34,999 nt of DNA from Sedimentisphaerales bacterium (GTDB lineage Bacteria; Planctomycetota; Phycisphaerae; Sedimentisphaerales; Anaerobacaceae). Location of the stretch: NCBI GenBank assembly GCA_028277585.1, contig JANQFY010000271.1, positions 1-34,999 of the forward strand, read 5' to 3'. Positions within the stretch are counted from its first letter, which is position 1; every line of letters starts with the position of its first letter. The position numbers were made by a program, and so were the translations under genes. The notes beneath the pieces are model-generated. The model searched no databases and was not told where the DNA came from. It saw only the letters and a list, made by a program, of their open reading frames with translations. Of this stretch, positions 1-8,623 are shown one piece after another.

Positions 1-1633
1 ACGACGATTGGGCGAGGACGACCGTCTCCGTGCCGGTCAGGCTCTCGTCGAGCTTGACCTTAACACGCGTCTTCTGACCCGGCTTGCGGTTGGGCTCGCC
101 TCCTTTGAACTGGCGCATCGCGTCGGTTTGGGTACCCGCCACCAGCCCTTTCAGCTCCGCCTCTGGTCGTGGTCGGCTGATCCACGTCACGGCGATGCCC
201 AAGCCTCCAGCGACCAGTAGGCCGTAGAGGGCGCGGATGAACTTGTAGCTATCAGGACCCATGCCGAAGTCCAGGGGACCCAGCAGAGTATCCGGCCAGA
301 CGAAGGAAAGCGCGATCAGGATGGCGCCTCCGACGATCGTGGCGAAAGCCGCCGTCGGTGTGTAGCGCTTCCACGTGATGCCCAGGAAGATCGCGGTCAA
401 GACCGGCGGTGTCACGGCTGCGGTGAACATGCTGTGGGCCCCGTAGATGGTGTCCTTCATGAAGACCGGCACCAATGCCAGCCCCGCGCCGGCCGCAACG
501 AGGCTGGTGACGCGCGCCACCCACAGGTAGTGTTTGTCACCGGCATCGCGTTTGACGTAGGGGCGCCAGATATCGTTGACGAAGATCGCGCTGACCGCGT
601 TGATCAGCGAATCGGCCGTGCTCATCAGCGCCGCTGTCAAGGCGGCCAGGACGAACCCGAAGATGCCCGGGGCACAGAGAAAATGGGCCGCGTCGACGAA
701 CGATGTCCCGGGTTCGGTGGTCAGGTCACCGTTATTGACAAGGGCTTTGGCGATCCACCCGCCGCAGCTCGTGGCGATCGCCGCCAGGGGAGCGAGCAGG
801 AGGATCCAGCAGACGACCATGCGGCGCGAATCCTTGACGCTCTTTAGCGAGAGGAACCGCATGATGAAACCCTGATGCATTAACATCAGGGCGCCGGTGT
901 TGGCCAGGCCGTCCTGGACGTAGATGCCGATGAAGCTGAATTTCGGCGGGTCGTTGAAATCGGAGAACGCGTACTTATGTGTTTCGGGCAGGAGCGACCA
1001 GAACTCGCCGAAGCCGCCAAAGTGCCAGATTGCTGCGCCAAACAGGCCGAGCCCGGCTACGAGCAGGATCATGCCCTGAATCAGGTCGGTCATGATCACG
1101 GCGGTCTGCCCGCCGATGTACACATAGACCGCCACCGCGACGGCGGTGATCGCCGCGCCGGTCATGATCTCCCAGCCCAGTAGGGCGTGCAGCGTCTTGC
1201 CCAGCGTGATCAGGTTGATGCCGATGTAGCCGACGATGTAGAAGAGGATGATCACCGTGGCGGCGACCCGGGTCTTCTTGTCGAAGCGGGCCTCCAGATA
1301 CTCCGGCACGGACTGGATCTTCTTGTAGTAGATGATCGGGATCCAGACGAGTACGAGAATAGGCATCCAAAACCAATCGTTGAGATACGACTGCGTGCTG
1401 CAAATGCCGTGTCGGAAGCCGGCGGCGCTGTACTTGACGAAGCTGTAGCTGCCCACGACGGTTGCCACGCAGGAGAAGGCGATCAGCCACCAGGAGAAGC
1501 GCTGCCCCCCGAAGAAGAAGTCCTTGGTCGTGGTCGTGTAGCGACCGAAGTAAAGGCCGAACCCCAGCACCGCAATGAAATAGCCGATCATCACGACGTA
1601 GTCGATGTTCTCACCGACGGCTTGAGCGATCAT
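1..1633 (-). CDS. Sodium:solute symporter (SSS family), 3' end cut by window edge
   Basis: About 544 residues are readable from an ATG at 1633 to the left edge with no stop, so the C-terminus lies outside. The protein is a string of hydrophobic helices with the usual SSS layout: an early helix, then the GRYTTTTKDFFFGG segment that precedes the second helix, and a conserved segment around LMSTADSLINAVSA near residue 350. The family couples inward sodium flow to uptake of sugars, carboxylates, amino acids or similar solutes across the inner membrane; the substrate cannot be told here. After the last helix there is a polar, Lys/Arg-rich tail of at least 60 residues. The start overlaps the stop of the upstream small membrane gene (ATGA), so the two are probably translated together. 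Family assignment is firm, substrate unknown. Confidence 0.88.
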   Translation of the reverse strand, partial: MIAQAVGENIDYVVMIGYFIAVLGFGLYFGRYTTTTKDFFFGGQRFSWWLIAFSCVATVVGSYSFVKYSAAGFRHGICSTQSYLNDWFWMPILVLVWIPIIYYKKIQSVPEYLEARFDKKTRVAATVIILFYIVGYIGINLITLGKTLHALLGWEIMTGAAITAVAVAVYVYIGGQTAVIMTDLIQGMILLVAGLGLFGAAIWHFGGFGEFWSLLPETHKYAFSDFNDPPKFSFIGIYVQDGLANTGALMLMHQGFIMRFLSLKSVKDSRRMVVCWILLLAPLAAIATSCGGWIAKALVNNGDLTTEPGTSFVDAAHFLCAPGIFGFVLAALTAALMSTADSLINAVSAIFVNDIWRPYVKRDAGDKHYLWVARVTSLVAAGAGLALVPVFMKDTIYGAHSMFTAAVTPPVLTAIFLGITWKRYTPTAAFATIVGGAILIALSFVWPDTLLGPLDFGMGPDSYKFIRALYGLLVAGGLGIAVTWISRPRPEAELKGLVAGTQTDAMRQFKGGEPNRKPGQKTRVKVKLDESLTGTETVVLAQSS

Positions 1634-1854
1634 ACGGCGCCCTCGCTTGCCCACCCGGGGGCCAGAAAGGTGAACACGCACATGATGATCAGCATGAACA
1701 GGTAGCCCGCGACCAGGATCGCCAGAAGACGCCGATCCTCAGAGACCTTCAAGTCAAGGTACTTGCCCCGCAATCCGCACCAGATCCCTATGAAGCAGAG
1801 CACGGCCCCAATACCGAATTCGCACACGATAGGCCAGACCCGAAGCATGTTCAT
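1630..1854 (-). CDS. Small two-helix membrane protein coupled to the symporter
   Basis: A 74-residue protein with two strongly hydrophobic stretches (about residues 6-27 and 42-62) joined by a charged loop with KVSEDRR. I chose the ATG at 1854 because AGGAG sits nine bases upstream; an in-frame ATG at 1887 would add 11 residues without a better ribosome site. Its stop overlaps the symporter start by the four-base ATGA arrangement, so it is almost certainly co-translated with the transporter. Small membrane partners are known beside some SSS-family transporters, and this one may be an accessory subunit. That role is inferred from position only; I do not recognise the family by sequence. Confidence 0.68.
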   Translation of the reverse strand: MNMLRVWPIVCEFGIGAVLCFIGIWCGLRGKYLDLKVSEDRRLLAILVAGYLFMLIIMCVFTFLAPGWASEGAV

Positions 1855-2020
1855 TCGCCATTTCTCCTGACGAAGGATGGTCTCCATTCCATCCCGGATA
1901 TCCAGGATACATCTGAAGAGGCATTGTCACCGAGTGGCCCGGAGCGGGCAAGGGAAAAACGCGGCCTGGCTGCGGTCCGTGTCGCCTCCGGCCACGCCGC
2001 GTCGAACGCTCGTTAGACGG

Positions 2021-4201
2021 CTACGTCAGGAAGCCTTTCGGGGAGCGGATCTTCTTATCCCACCAGCGTCCCGGCTTGGTGTCGATGCGGGCGATGGTCT
2101 TGGAGGTCAATTGGACTCCCTTGGCCTTGATGCCCTTGATCAGGACCTGCTCCGGTCTGAATTCCTGTTGGTGAATCCGCTGGCCCTTGGCGGGTTCGTA
2201 TTTGACGAAGATCGACTCCGGCGTTTCGAACGTGCAGATTCGCAGTTCGCTGTCTTTGGGGACGTAGTGGTAGTCACGGTTCATGATGGTTCCACCGATC
2301 TGAAAGCGTTTGATATAGGTGACGCCCCAGTCGGTGTAGACCGCCGTGAAGACGAGATCCCGTTTGTACAGACCGCACCAGATCAGACCGTCGTCAACGA
2401 AATAGGTCTCCGGCGGGGGCATGACCACGAACGTGCCGTCGTTCTTGACGATGAGCAGTTTGTCCAGTGAGGAACAACTCAACAGCGGTTCACCCTTAAT
2501 CGTGTGCCCCAGGAAGCCCTTTTCCGGATCGAGGTTGATGCTAAGCTCGTTAGATGTGAGCTTCCGCACGTCGAGCGCCTTGAACACATCGATCTTCGTG
2601 CGGCGCGGATATTCCTTCTTGTACTTCCTGATCAGAGATTTCAGATACCGCACGGCGTAGGACTTCAGGTCCTTGAGGTTCTTCTCGACCTCTGCCAGTT
2701 CCTTCAAGATGGCTTCGATGTCCTTGCGGTTCTTCTCGATATCAAAGCGGGAAATCCGCTTGATACGCACCCCCAGCAGCATCTCGACGTCGTTCTTCGT
2801 GACATCGCGTTTGAGTTTCGGCCGGAAGGGCTCCAGCCCTTTGAACACGGCCTTGATCACCGCCTCATAGGTCTTGCACTCCTCGATCTTCTTGTAGATG
2901 CGATTCTCGATGAAGATCTGGATAAGTGTCTTGCTGTGGAACTCGTCGAGGAGTTGTTTCTTTCGAAGGGCGAGCTCGCGACGCAGGACATCCAGGAGCT
3001 GGCGCGCGTTCTCGCGGAGCACCTGCTCGGTGTTCATCTCCGTCGGGCGCTTGCCGCAGATCACCGTGATCTGGCTCGAGACGGACGTTTCGCATCGCGT
3101 GAAGGCGTACAGCGCCTTGATGACTTTGTCCTGATTGGCGCCCTGTGAGAGCGTCAGTTCGATGCCTACCTTCTCGGCGGTGAAGTCACTGATCGAGCGG
3201 ACCGCGACCTTCTTCTTCTTGACGGCTTCTTCGATCGAGCGGATCACCGATTCGGTGGTCTGCATGCAGGGCAGTTCGGTGATCAGCAGCTTGTTGGCGC
3301 CCTGCTTCTCGAGGCAGGCCCGGACCTTGATCTTGCCGAACCCCTTGTTGTATTCGCCGACGTCCATGACCCCGCCCGTCTGAAAATCGGGCAGGACATT
3401 GATCTCAACGGGTTTCCTCTTATTCTCCTGAATGATCTGGACTTCCGCTTCCAGCAACTCGATGAAGTTGTGAGAGAGGATGCGCGTGGACAGCCCTACG
3501 GCGATGCCCTCGGCGCCGAGCATCAGAAGCAGCGGGAGCTTGGAGGGCAGAGTCACCGGTTCCTTGTTGCGCCCGTCATAGCTTGGGATGAACTCGGTCA
3601 GATCCTTGTTGAACAGCTCCTCACGCGCCAGTTGCGTCAGCCGGCACTCAATGTATCGAGGGGCGGCCGCGTTATCACCGGTGAAAATATTCCCGAAGTT
3701 GCCCTGTCCTTCAATGAGATACCGCTTGTTGGTCAGTGTCACCAGGGCGTCGCCGATGGAGGCGTCGCCGTGCGGGTGGTACTGCATGGTGTGGCCCACC
3801 ACGTTGGCGACCTTGATGAAGCGTCCATCGTCCTTTTCCTTGAGGGCATGGAGGATACGCCGCTGCACGGGCTTGAGACCGTCGGCGACGTTAGGAATGG
3901 CCCGTTCGCAGATGACATAGGACGCGTACTGCAGGAAATTGAAGTCGACCAGGTCGGTCAGCGGCCCGTGCCGTTCATGGACCGGGAGGTGGTCGTTTGG
4001 CGTGGGCGGTTCCTCGTCGTCGCCGTTGCCCGACGCCTCGGTCTGCGCCTTGGTCGATGTCTCTTCGGGAGGATCAACAGGGGTCGAGGCGGGCGTGCGT
4101 ACGAACTCGTAGCGCGTCACACCCTTGCTGGTGCGGGATGTTTGCACCGAGTCGGTGTCGAGTTCATCGTCAAATAGGAACCTCTGCTGTTCCTTGCTCA
4201 T
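2021..4201 (-). CDS. parC: DNA topoisomerase IV subunit A (ParC/GyrA family)
   Basis: A 726-residue breakage-reunion subunit of a type IIA topoisomerase, which cuts and passes duplex DNA to unlink chromosomes. The first 75 or so residues are a low-complexity, acidic extension. The catalytic core follows, with the quinolone-region motif HPHGDASIGDALV at about 142-154 and the active-site tyrosine in AAPRYIEC (Tyr183). A helical coiled-coil region rich in Lys and Glu spans about 390-560. The C-terminal domain, about 170 residues, is short for a full GyrA six-bladed pinwheel and lacks an obvious GyrA-box, which favours ParC over GyrA. Its ATG overlaps the parE stop (ATGA), so the two subunits are translationally coupled. 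Confidence 0.92.
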   Translation of the reverse strand: MSKEQQRFLFDDELDTDSVQTSRTSKGVTRYEFVRTPASTPVDPPEETSTKAQTEASGNGDDEEPPTPNDHLPVHERHGPLTDLVDFNFLQYASYVICERAIPNVADGLKPVQRRILHALKEKDDGRFIKVANVVGHTMQYHPHGDASIGDALVTLTNKRYLIEGQGNFGNIFTGDNAAAPRYIECRLTQLAREELFNKDLTEFIPSYDGRNKEPVTLPSKLPLLLMLGAEGIAVGLSTRILSHNFIELLEAEVQIIQENKRKPVEINVLPDFQTGGVMDVGEYNKGFGKIKVRACLEKQGANKLLITELPCMQTTESVIRSIEEAVKKKKVAVRSISDFTAEKVGIELTLSQGANQDKVIKALYAFTRCETSVSSQITVICGKRPTEMNTEQVLRENARQLLDVLRRELALRKKQLLDEFHSKTLIQIFIENRIYKKIEECKTYEAVIKAVFKGLEPFRPKLKRDVTKNDVEMLLGVRIKRISRFDIEKNRKDIEAILKELAEVEKNLKDLKSYAVRYLKSLIRKYKKEYPRRTKIDVFKALDVRKLTSNELSINLDPEKGFLGHTIKGEPLLSCSSLDKLLIVKNDGTFVVMPPPETYFVDDGLIWCGLYKRDLVFTAVYTDWGVTYIKRFQIGGTIMNRDYHYVPKDSELRICTFETPESIFVKYEPAKGQRIHQQEFRPEQVLIKGIKAKGVQLTSKTIARIDTKPGRWWDKKIRSPKGFLT

Positions 4202-6018
4202 ACCAGTATCTCTTCGTTGATGACGAGTTTGTCCATGATGTAGTTGCGTCGTTCCTGTGTGTTCTTGCCCATGTAGAAGGCCAGCATTTCGTCGATGGCG
4301 TGGTCGCCGGACGTCGTGACCGGGCTCAGACGCATTTCCGCGCCGACGAAGGCCTTGAACTCCGAGGGCGAGATCTCTCCGAGACCTTTGAACCGCGTCA
4401 CCTCATTGGCACGTCCCAGTTTTTTCATGGCCGCGTCACGCTCCTCTTCGGAATAGCAGTAGAGCGTCTCCTTCTTGTTGCGCACGCGGAAGAGGGGCGT
4501 CTCCAGGATCTTGAGGTGGCCCCGTTCCACAACCGACTGGAAGAAACGCAGGAAGAACGTGATCATCAGATTGCGAATATGCAGGCCGTCCACGTCCGCA
4601 TCGGTGGCCAGGATCACGTGGTTGTACCGCAAGTTGTCGACGTTCTCCTCGATGTCCAGGCTCTTCATCAGATTGAAGATCTCTTCGTTCTTGTAGAGCG
4701 CGTCTTTCTTGAGTTCGCAGACGTTCAGAGGCTTGCCCTTGAGCGTATAGATCGCCTGCGTGTTGACGTCGCGGCAACTGACGATGGACCCGGCGGCCGA
4801 CTGGCCCTCAGTGATGAAGACCATCGTATTCTTGTGCAGCCCCTTGGCGTGGTTGTAGTGCTTCTTGCAGTCGCGCAACTGGGGCACGCGAATGGAGATG
4901 GCCTTGGAGCGATCGCGGGCCAGTTTCTTGACCGCGTTGAGTTCCTTGCGGAATTTCTGCGTCTCGATGATCTTGTTGATCAGCTTGTCCGCCTGGCTCT
5001 TGTTGCTGTGCAGTAGTTTGAGAACCGCCTCCTGGACGCGGGAGACGATTTCCGAGCGAATCTCCGTATTGCCCAGCTTGTTCTTGGTCTGGCTCTCGAA
5101 GATCGGATCTTTCAGCCGAATCGCAATCGCGCCGAGCAAACCTTCGCGGACATCATCGCCGCTGAACTTCTTCTTGGCGAAATCGTTCACGCCGCGCAAA
5201 ACGCCTTCCCGGAACCCGCTCAGATGGGTCCCGCCGTCGCTGGTGTGCTGCCCGTTGACGAACGAGTAGTAGTTCTCATTGAATCGGTTCGTGTGCGTGA
5301 AGGCGAATTCCAGCGTGGCGTCGCGATAGTGCAGTGGCGGGTAAACCTTCTCGAACGAGGTCTCGTCCTCGATCAGGTCCAGAATGCCGCCGTTCGAAAG
5401 AAAGCGTCGGTCGTTGTAGTTGACGCGAAGCCCGGCATTGAGATAGGCATAGAAGCGAAGTCGTCGCTCGACATGCTCTTCGGAGAACGCGTAGTTCGGG
5501 AACATGCCGGGGTCCGGCGTGAAGCTGACGAATGTGCCGTTCGGTTCGTTGGTCTTGCCCTTCTTCTGCTTGAGGAGCTTGCCGAATTCGAAGCGGGCTT
5601 CGCTGTATTTGCCCTCACGGCAACTGCGCACCTCAAAATCCGAGGATAGCGCATTGACGGCTTTGGTGCCGACGCCATTGAGACCGACGCTGAACTGGAA
5701 CACATCGTCGTTGTATTTGGCGCCGGTATTGATCTTGGAGACACATTCCACGACCTTGCCCAGTGGGATGCCCCGGCCGTAATCCCGAACCGACACCTTG
5801 TTCTCCGCGATGGTGATGTCGACCTTCTTGCCGTGGCCCATGATGAACTCATCGATCGCGTTGTCGATGACTTCTTTGAGCAGGATGTAGATTCCGTCGT
5901 CGTAGTGGGCTCCGCTGCCGGTGCGGCCGATGTACATCCCGGCCCGCAGGCGGATATGCTCGAGCGACGAAAGGGTCTTGATCTTGTCGTCCGTGTACTC
6001 GTGTTTTCTTTTTGCCAT
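4198..6018 (-). CDS. parE: DNA topoisomerase IV subunit B (ParE/GyrB family)
   Basis: A 606-residue ATPase subunit, close in style to Bacteroidetes ParE. The GHKL ATP site is visible: EVIDNAIDEF (Glu49, Asn53), RDYGRGIP (Asp79) and GLNGVGTKAVNALS. The transducer loop QTKNKLGN is at about 310-317. The TOPRIM domain carries FITEGQSAAGS (Glu404) and DADVDGLHIRN (Asp473, Asp475, Asp477), which bind the catalytic magnesium ions. The usual EGDSA motif reads EGQSA here; the metal-binding Glu is kept, so activity is expected. The ORF ends soon after the RFKGLGEI and FYMGKNTQERRNYI blocks, with no long GyrB insert. It is first in a two-gene parE-parC unit. Confidence 0.94.
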   Translation of the reverse strand: MAKRKHEYTDDKIKTLSSLEHIRLRAGMYIGRTGSGAHYDDGIYILLKEVIDNAIDEFIMGHGKKVDITIAENKVSVRDYGRGIPLGKVVECVSKINTGAKYNDDVFQFSVGLNGVGTKAVNALSSDFEVRSCREGKYSEARFEFGKLLKQKKGKTNEPNGTFVSFTPDPGMFPNYAFSEEHVERRLRFYAYLNAGLRVNYNDRRFLSNGGILDLIEDETSFEKVYPPLHYRDATLEFAFTHTNRFNENYYSFVNGQHTSDGGTHLSGFREGVLRGVNDFAKKKFSGDDVREGLLGAIAIRLKDPIFESQTKNKLGNTEIRSEIVSRVQEAVLKLLHSNKSQADKLINKIIETQKFRKELNAVKKLARDRSKAISIRVPQLRDCKKHYNHAKGLHKNTMVFITEGQSAAGSIVSCRDVNTQAIYTLKGKPLNVCELKKDALYKNEEIFNLMKSLDIEENVDNLRYNHVILATDADVDGLHIRNLMITFFLRFFQSVVERGHLKILETPLFRVRNKKETLYCYSEEERDAAMKKLGRANEVTRFKGLGEISPSEFKAFVGAEMRLSPVTTSGDHAIDEMLAFYMGKNTQERRNYIMDKLVINEEILV

Positions 6019-6051
6019 AACTAAGCGTCTGCCTTTGGTCCTTCAAAGAGT

Positions 6052-6081
6052 AGTATCCCACGCTCCAGATCAACTGTCGAA
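6052..6081 (-). promoter_or_regulatory. Possible sigma70-type promoter for parE-parC
   Basis: Read on the minus strand, TTCGAC (6076-6081) and GATACT (6052-6057) are 18 bases apart, about 35 bases upstream of the parE ATG. The match is moderate and rests on sequence alone. Confidence 0.28.
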
Positions 6082-6290
6082 GGGGCTGCAGAAGGGTCCT
6101 AGATTAGCAATTCCCTCCAATCTCTTCAAGAAGGGAACCGAAGGATCTCACCGAGTGAAGGCGATAATCGGGTGAAATCTCTCGTTGATCTGCCGGATCG
6201 GACGCGTGGCGGGCGTATGGGGCTGTTTTCCTCCACCGCCCCGGGAGGCTGGCAATTGGTGAGGGGGCAGACCGCTCTTGGCTGCACCGT

Positions 6291-7253
6291 TCAGGCCCTG
6301 TTGACGACGTTCTGAGGCTTGCCCACGAGGAATGCGGCGACGTTTTCGGTGGCGACCTTCAGCAGTCGCTGCCGCGCCGCTCGCGTCGCCCAGGAAATGT
6401 GGGGCGTGATGAAGCAGTTTCTGGCGCTGAGCAGAGGATTGTCCTTCTCGGGCGGTTCGGAGGTCAAGACATCCAGGCCCGCGCCGGCGATTCTCTCGTC
6501 GTTGAGCGCCTGAGCCAGGGCGCGTTCGTCGATCAGCGGCCCACGGCTCGTATTGATCAGGAATGCGCTCTTCTTCATCATTGCCAGACGCTGCTCGTTG
6601 ACGAGCCCTTTGTTTTCTGCGGTGAGGGGGCAATGCAGGCTGACCACGTCGCTCAGGCGGAACACTTCGTCCAGTTCGACGAGGCGGCATCCCGCGGGCA
6701 CATCCGCTGGCGTATCGATATCGTACGCGATGACGTCCATTCCCATGGCCAGCGCCATCCGGGCTGTCGCTCTGCCAATCCTGCCGAAACCGACGACGCC
6801 CATCGTTAGGCCCGCTAACTCGATCAGAGGCGTTTCCCAGTAGCAGAAATCCGGATGGGAGGACCATTTGCCGGCGCGGACCGTCTCCGCATGGCGCCCA
6901 ACGTTCAGCGTGAGGTTCAGCAGGTGGGCGAAAGCCATCTGGGCGACCGATCGCGTGCTGTAGGCCGGGACGTTGGTGACGAGCACCTCTCGGCGGCGGG
7001 CCGCATCGACATCCACGACGTTGTAGCCCGTCGCCAGCACGCCGACGTATTTGAGGTTCGTCAACGCTTCGATCACCTTAGCGGTCAGTTCGGTCTTGTT
7101 CGTCAGTACAATCTCGGCCTGTCCGGCCCGCGCGACGACATCCGCCTGTGCCGTACGATCGTACACCTCGCATGGACCCAAGGCTTCCAGACCGTCCCAG
7201 GACAAATCGCCGGGGTTCAGTGTGTAACCGTCAAGAACGACAATCTGCGCCAT
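6291..7253 (-). CDS. D-isomer-specific 2-hydroxyacid dehydrogenase (glycerate/hydroxypyruvate type)
   Basis: A 320-residue NAD(P)-dependent dehydrogenase of the D-2-hydroxyacid family, reducing a 2-keto acid such as hydroxypyruvate or glyoxylate or running in reverse. The nucleotide-binding motif VVGFGRIGRATA lies in the middle of the chain. The catalytic Arg-Glu-His set is visible in NTSRGPL, TSEPPE and ITPHISW. Length and the single catalytic/Rossmann layout fit glycerate dehydrogenase or hydroxypyruvate reductase and exclude the longer ACT-domain SerA. It starts 43 bases after the sialidase-like gene on the same strand, with GAGAGAGG as ribosome site, so the two may be co-transcribed. The substrate is not fixed by sequence. 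Confidence 0.88.
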   Translation of the reverse strand: MAQIVVLDGYTLNPGDLSWDGLEALGPCEVYDRTAQADVVARAGQAEIVLTNKTELTAKVIEALTNLKYVGVLATGYNVVDVDAARRREVLVTNVPAYSTRSVAQMAFAHLLNLTLNVGRHAETVRAGKWSSHPDFCYWETPLIELAGLTMGVVGFGRIGRATARMALAMGMDVIAYDIDTPADVPAGCRLVELDEVFRLSDVVSLHCPLTAENKGLVNEQRLAMMKKSAFLINTSRGPLIDERALAQALNDERIAGAGLDVLTSEPPEKDNPLLSARNCFITPHISWATRAARQRLLKVATENVAAFLVGKPQNVVNRA

Positions 7254-7296
7254 TGAAAAACCTCTCTCAAAGCTGGGTCAGCCGTTCGCACGTCGA

Positions 7297-8367
7297 CTAC
7301 AGTTCAGGGGGCGATCCGATGATGGCGTATTCGTCGAACACGGCGTGCATGATCGTCGTTCGCGTGTTCGTCGTGTAGATAATGTGGATCTTGCCGTCAA
7401 ACGTCTGAATCGCATAGGGATAGGCGAACGTATTGTCCCCGCCGGCAATGTCACGCCGATAGGGATAGGTCCGGTCGCCGTCCGTCGATACCGCGACGGT
7501 CAGAGGTGTCCGGTCGTTCATGTTGTGGTTGTAGACGAGCAGTAGATGGCCGTTCCTCAGCTTGATGAAGTCAACGGCTGAATTCGGGTTGGGGAACTTC
7601 GTCTCCACCGCATCGCTCCAGGTGAAGCCGCCGTCTCGGGACTCGGAACGCAACATGTAGCCGTGATCGGTGGGCAGGAAATCGCCGCCCCGGCGGAGAT
7701 AGGCGATTAGGTACTTGTCGCTCATCTGGACCACCTGGGCTTGCAGATTGCCCATGGGCGATCGGATTCGATTAGTCTCGGTCCAGACCTTCGTTTTCGG
7801 GTTGTACCGCATGAAGTAGGAACAGGTCGTCGCGGCACTCTTCTCGCGATCGTCACCGGTCTCGTGGTACATGGGCAGGAGATAGTCCCCGTTGTTCAGG
7901 ACGATCGGCTGGCCCCGCACCATGGTCCCTTCTTCGAAGTTGAGCATGAACGAATCGGACCAGGAGACTGCCCCATTTTCCGAGATCTTCACTTTGACGC
8001 GGGCGTTGCACCAGGTTTCGCCATAGCGGTTCACATAGAAGAGCCACACCCGGCCGTCCGGGGCTTGCCACACCACGGGATTGCCTTCACCCCGGTTGGG
8101 CGTATTGGCGATGATCTTGGGCCGGGTCCATTGCGTCGTGCCGACCTCCAGACGAGAGCCGTACACGGCGGTGTCGTCGCCGTATTCTCCCGAACCGCCG
8201 TAGTAAGCGATATAGAGGTCTCCGTTGGCCAGTTGCGTGATGGCCGCGGGATGCTTGTACCGACCCGGATGTTCGGGGCCGAATACGCGGTACGTATCGG
8301 TGTTATAGCTTTCGCCGTGGGCGGGTATGCCAACCAGACACAACAAGAACACAGCCAGTTTCCGCAT
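7297..8367 (-). CDS. Secreted sialidase/BNR-repeat protein
   Basis: A 356-residue exported protein. I place the start at 8367 (MRKLAVFLLCLVG) because an AGGAG site lies just upstream and a classical signal peptide ending near AHG follows; an in-frame ATG at 8424 would bury the signal. The rest reads as a beta-propeller of the sialidase type. It has repeated Asp-box-like turns (SENGAVSWSD, SRDGGFTWSD, STDGDRTYPY) and short 'NGDLYIAYYGG'-like strands typical of BNR_2 and exo-alpha-sialidase-like proteins. Such proteins bind or cleave glycans outside the cytoplasm. I did not identify the arginine triad with certainty, so sialidase activity is unproven. It is divergent from the secreted protein gene at 8624. 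Confidence 0.8.
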   Translation of the reverse strand: MRKLAVFLLCLVGIPAHGESYNTDTYRVFGPEHPGRYKHPAAITQLANGDLYIAYYGGSGEYGDDTAVYGSRLEVGTTQWTRPKIIANTPNRGEGNPVVWQAPDGRVWLFYVNRYGETWCNARVKVKISENGAVSWSDSFMLNFEEGTMVRGQPIVLNNGDYLLPMYHETGDDREKSAATTCSYFMRYNPKTKVWTETNRIRSPMGNLQAQVVQMSDKYLIAYLRRGGDFLPTDHGYMLRSESRDGGFTWSDAVETKFPNPNSAVDFIKLRNGHLLLVYNHNMNDRTPLTVAVSTDGDRTYPYRRDIAGGDNTFAYPYAIQTFDGKIHIIYTTNTRTTIMHAVFDEYAIIGSPPEL

Positions 8368-8422
8368 AACACGTCTCCTAACTCGCGCGATTCCGCTGGT
8401 TTCCAGATTCCACACGACAACC

Positions 8423-8451
8423 ATTAGATTCTCTGTGACAGCTTCTGTAAA
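8423..8451 (-). promoter_or_regulatory. Likely sigma70-type promoter of the sialidase-like gene
   Basis: On the minus strand, TTTACA (8446-8451) and TCTAAT (8423-8428) are separated by 17 bases. This would start transcription near 8416, about 50 bases upstream of the chosen ATG at 8367, which also supports that start over the one at 8424. Confidence 0.42.
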
Positions 8452-8623
8452 GGGCCGAGTCAGGTCAGCGAAATATCGGAAGAGGACCCTGGCATACGGC
8501 GGGTTGACTCCCTAGAATGCGGAAGAAGAGGCTCTGTTCTGGAGTGCCATTGTCGTAGGAAGCAGAAGAGCATTCGGCTCCCCGGTGCCGTGAGGCTGGG
8601 AGCTTATAAGGAGTTGCCCAGCC

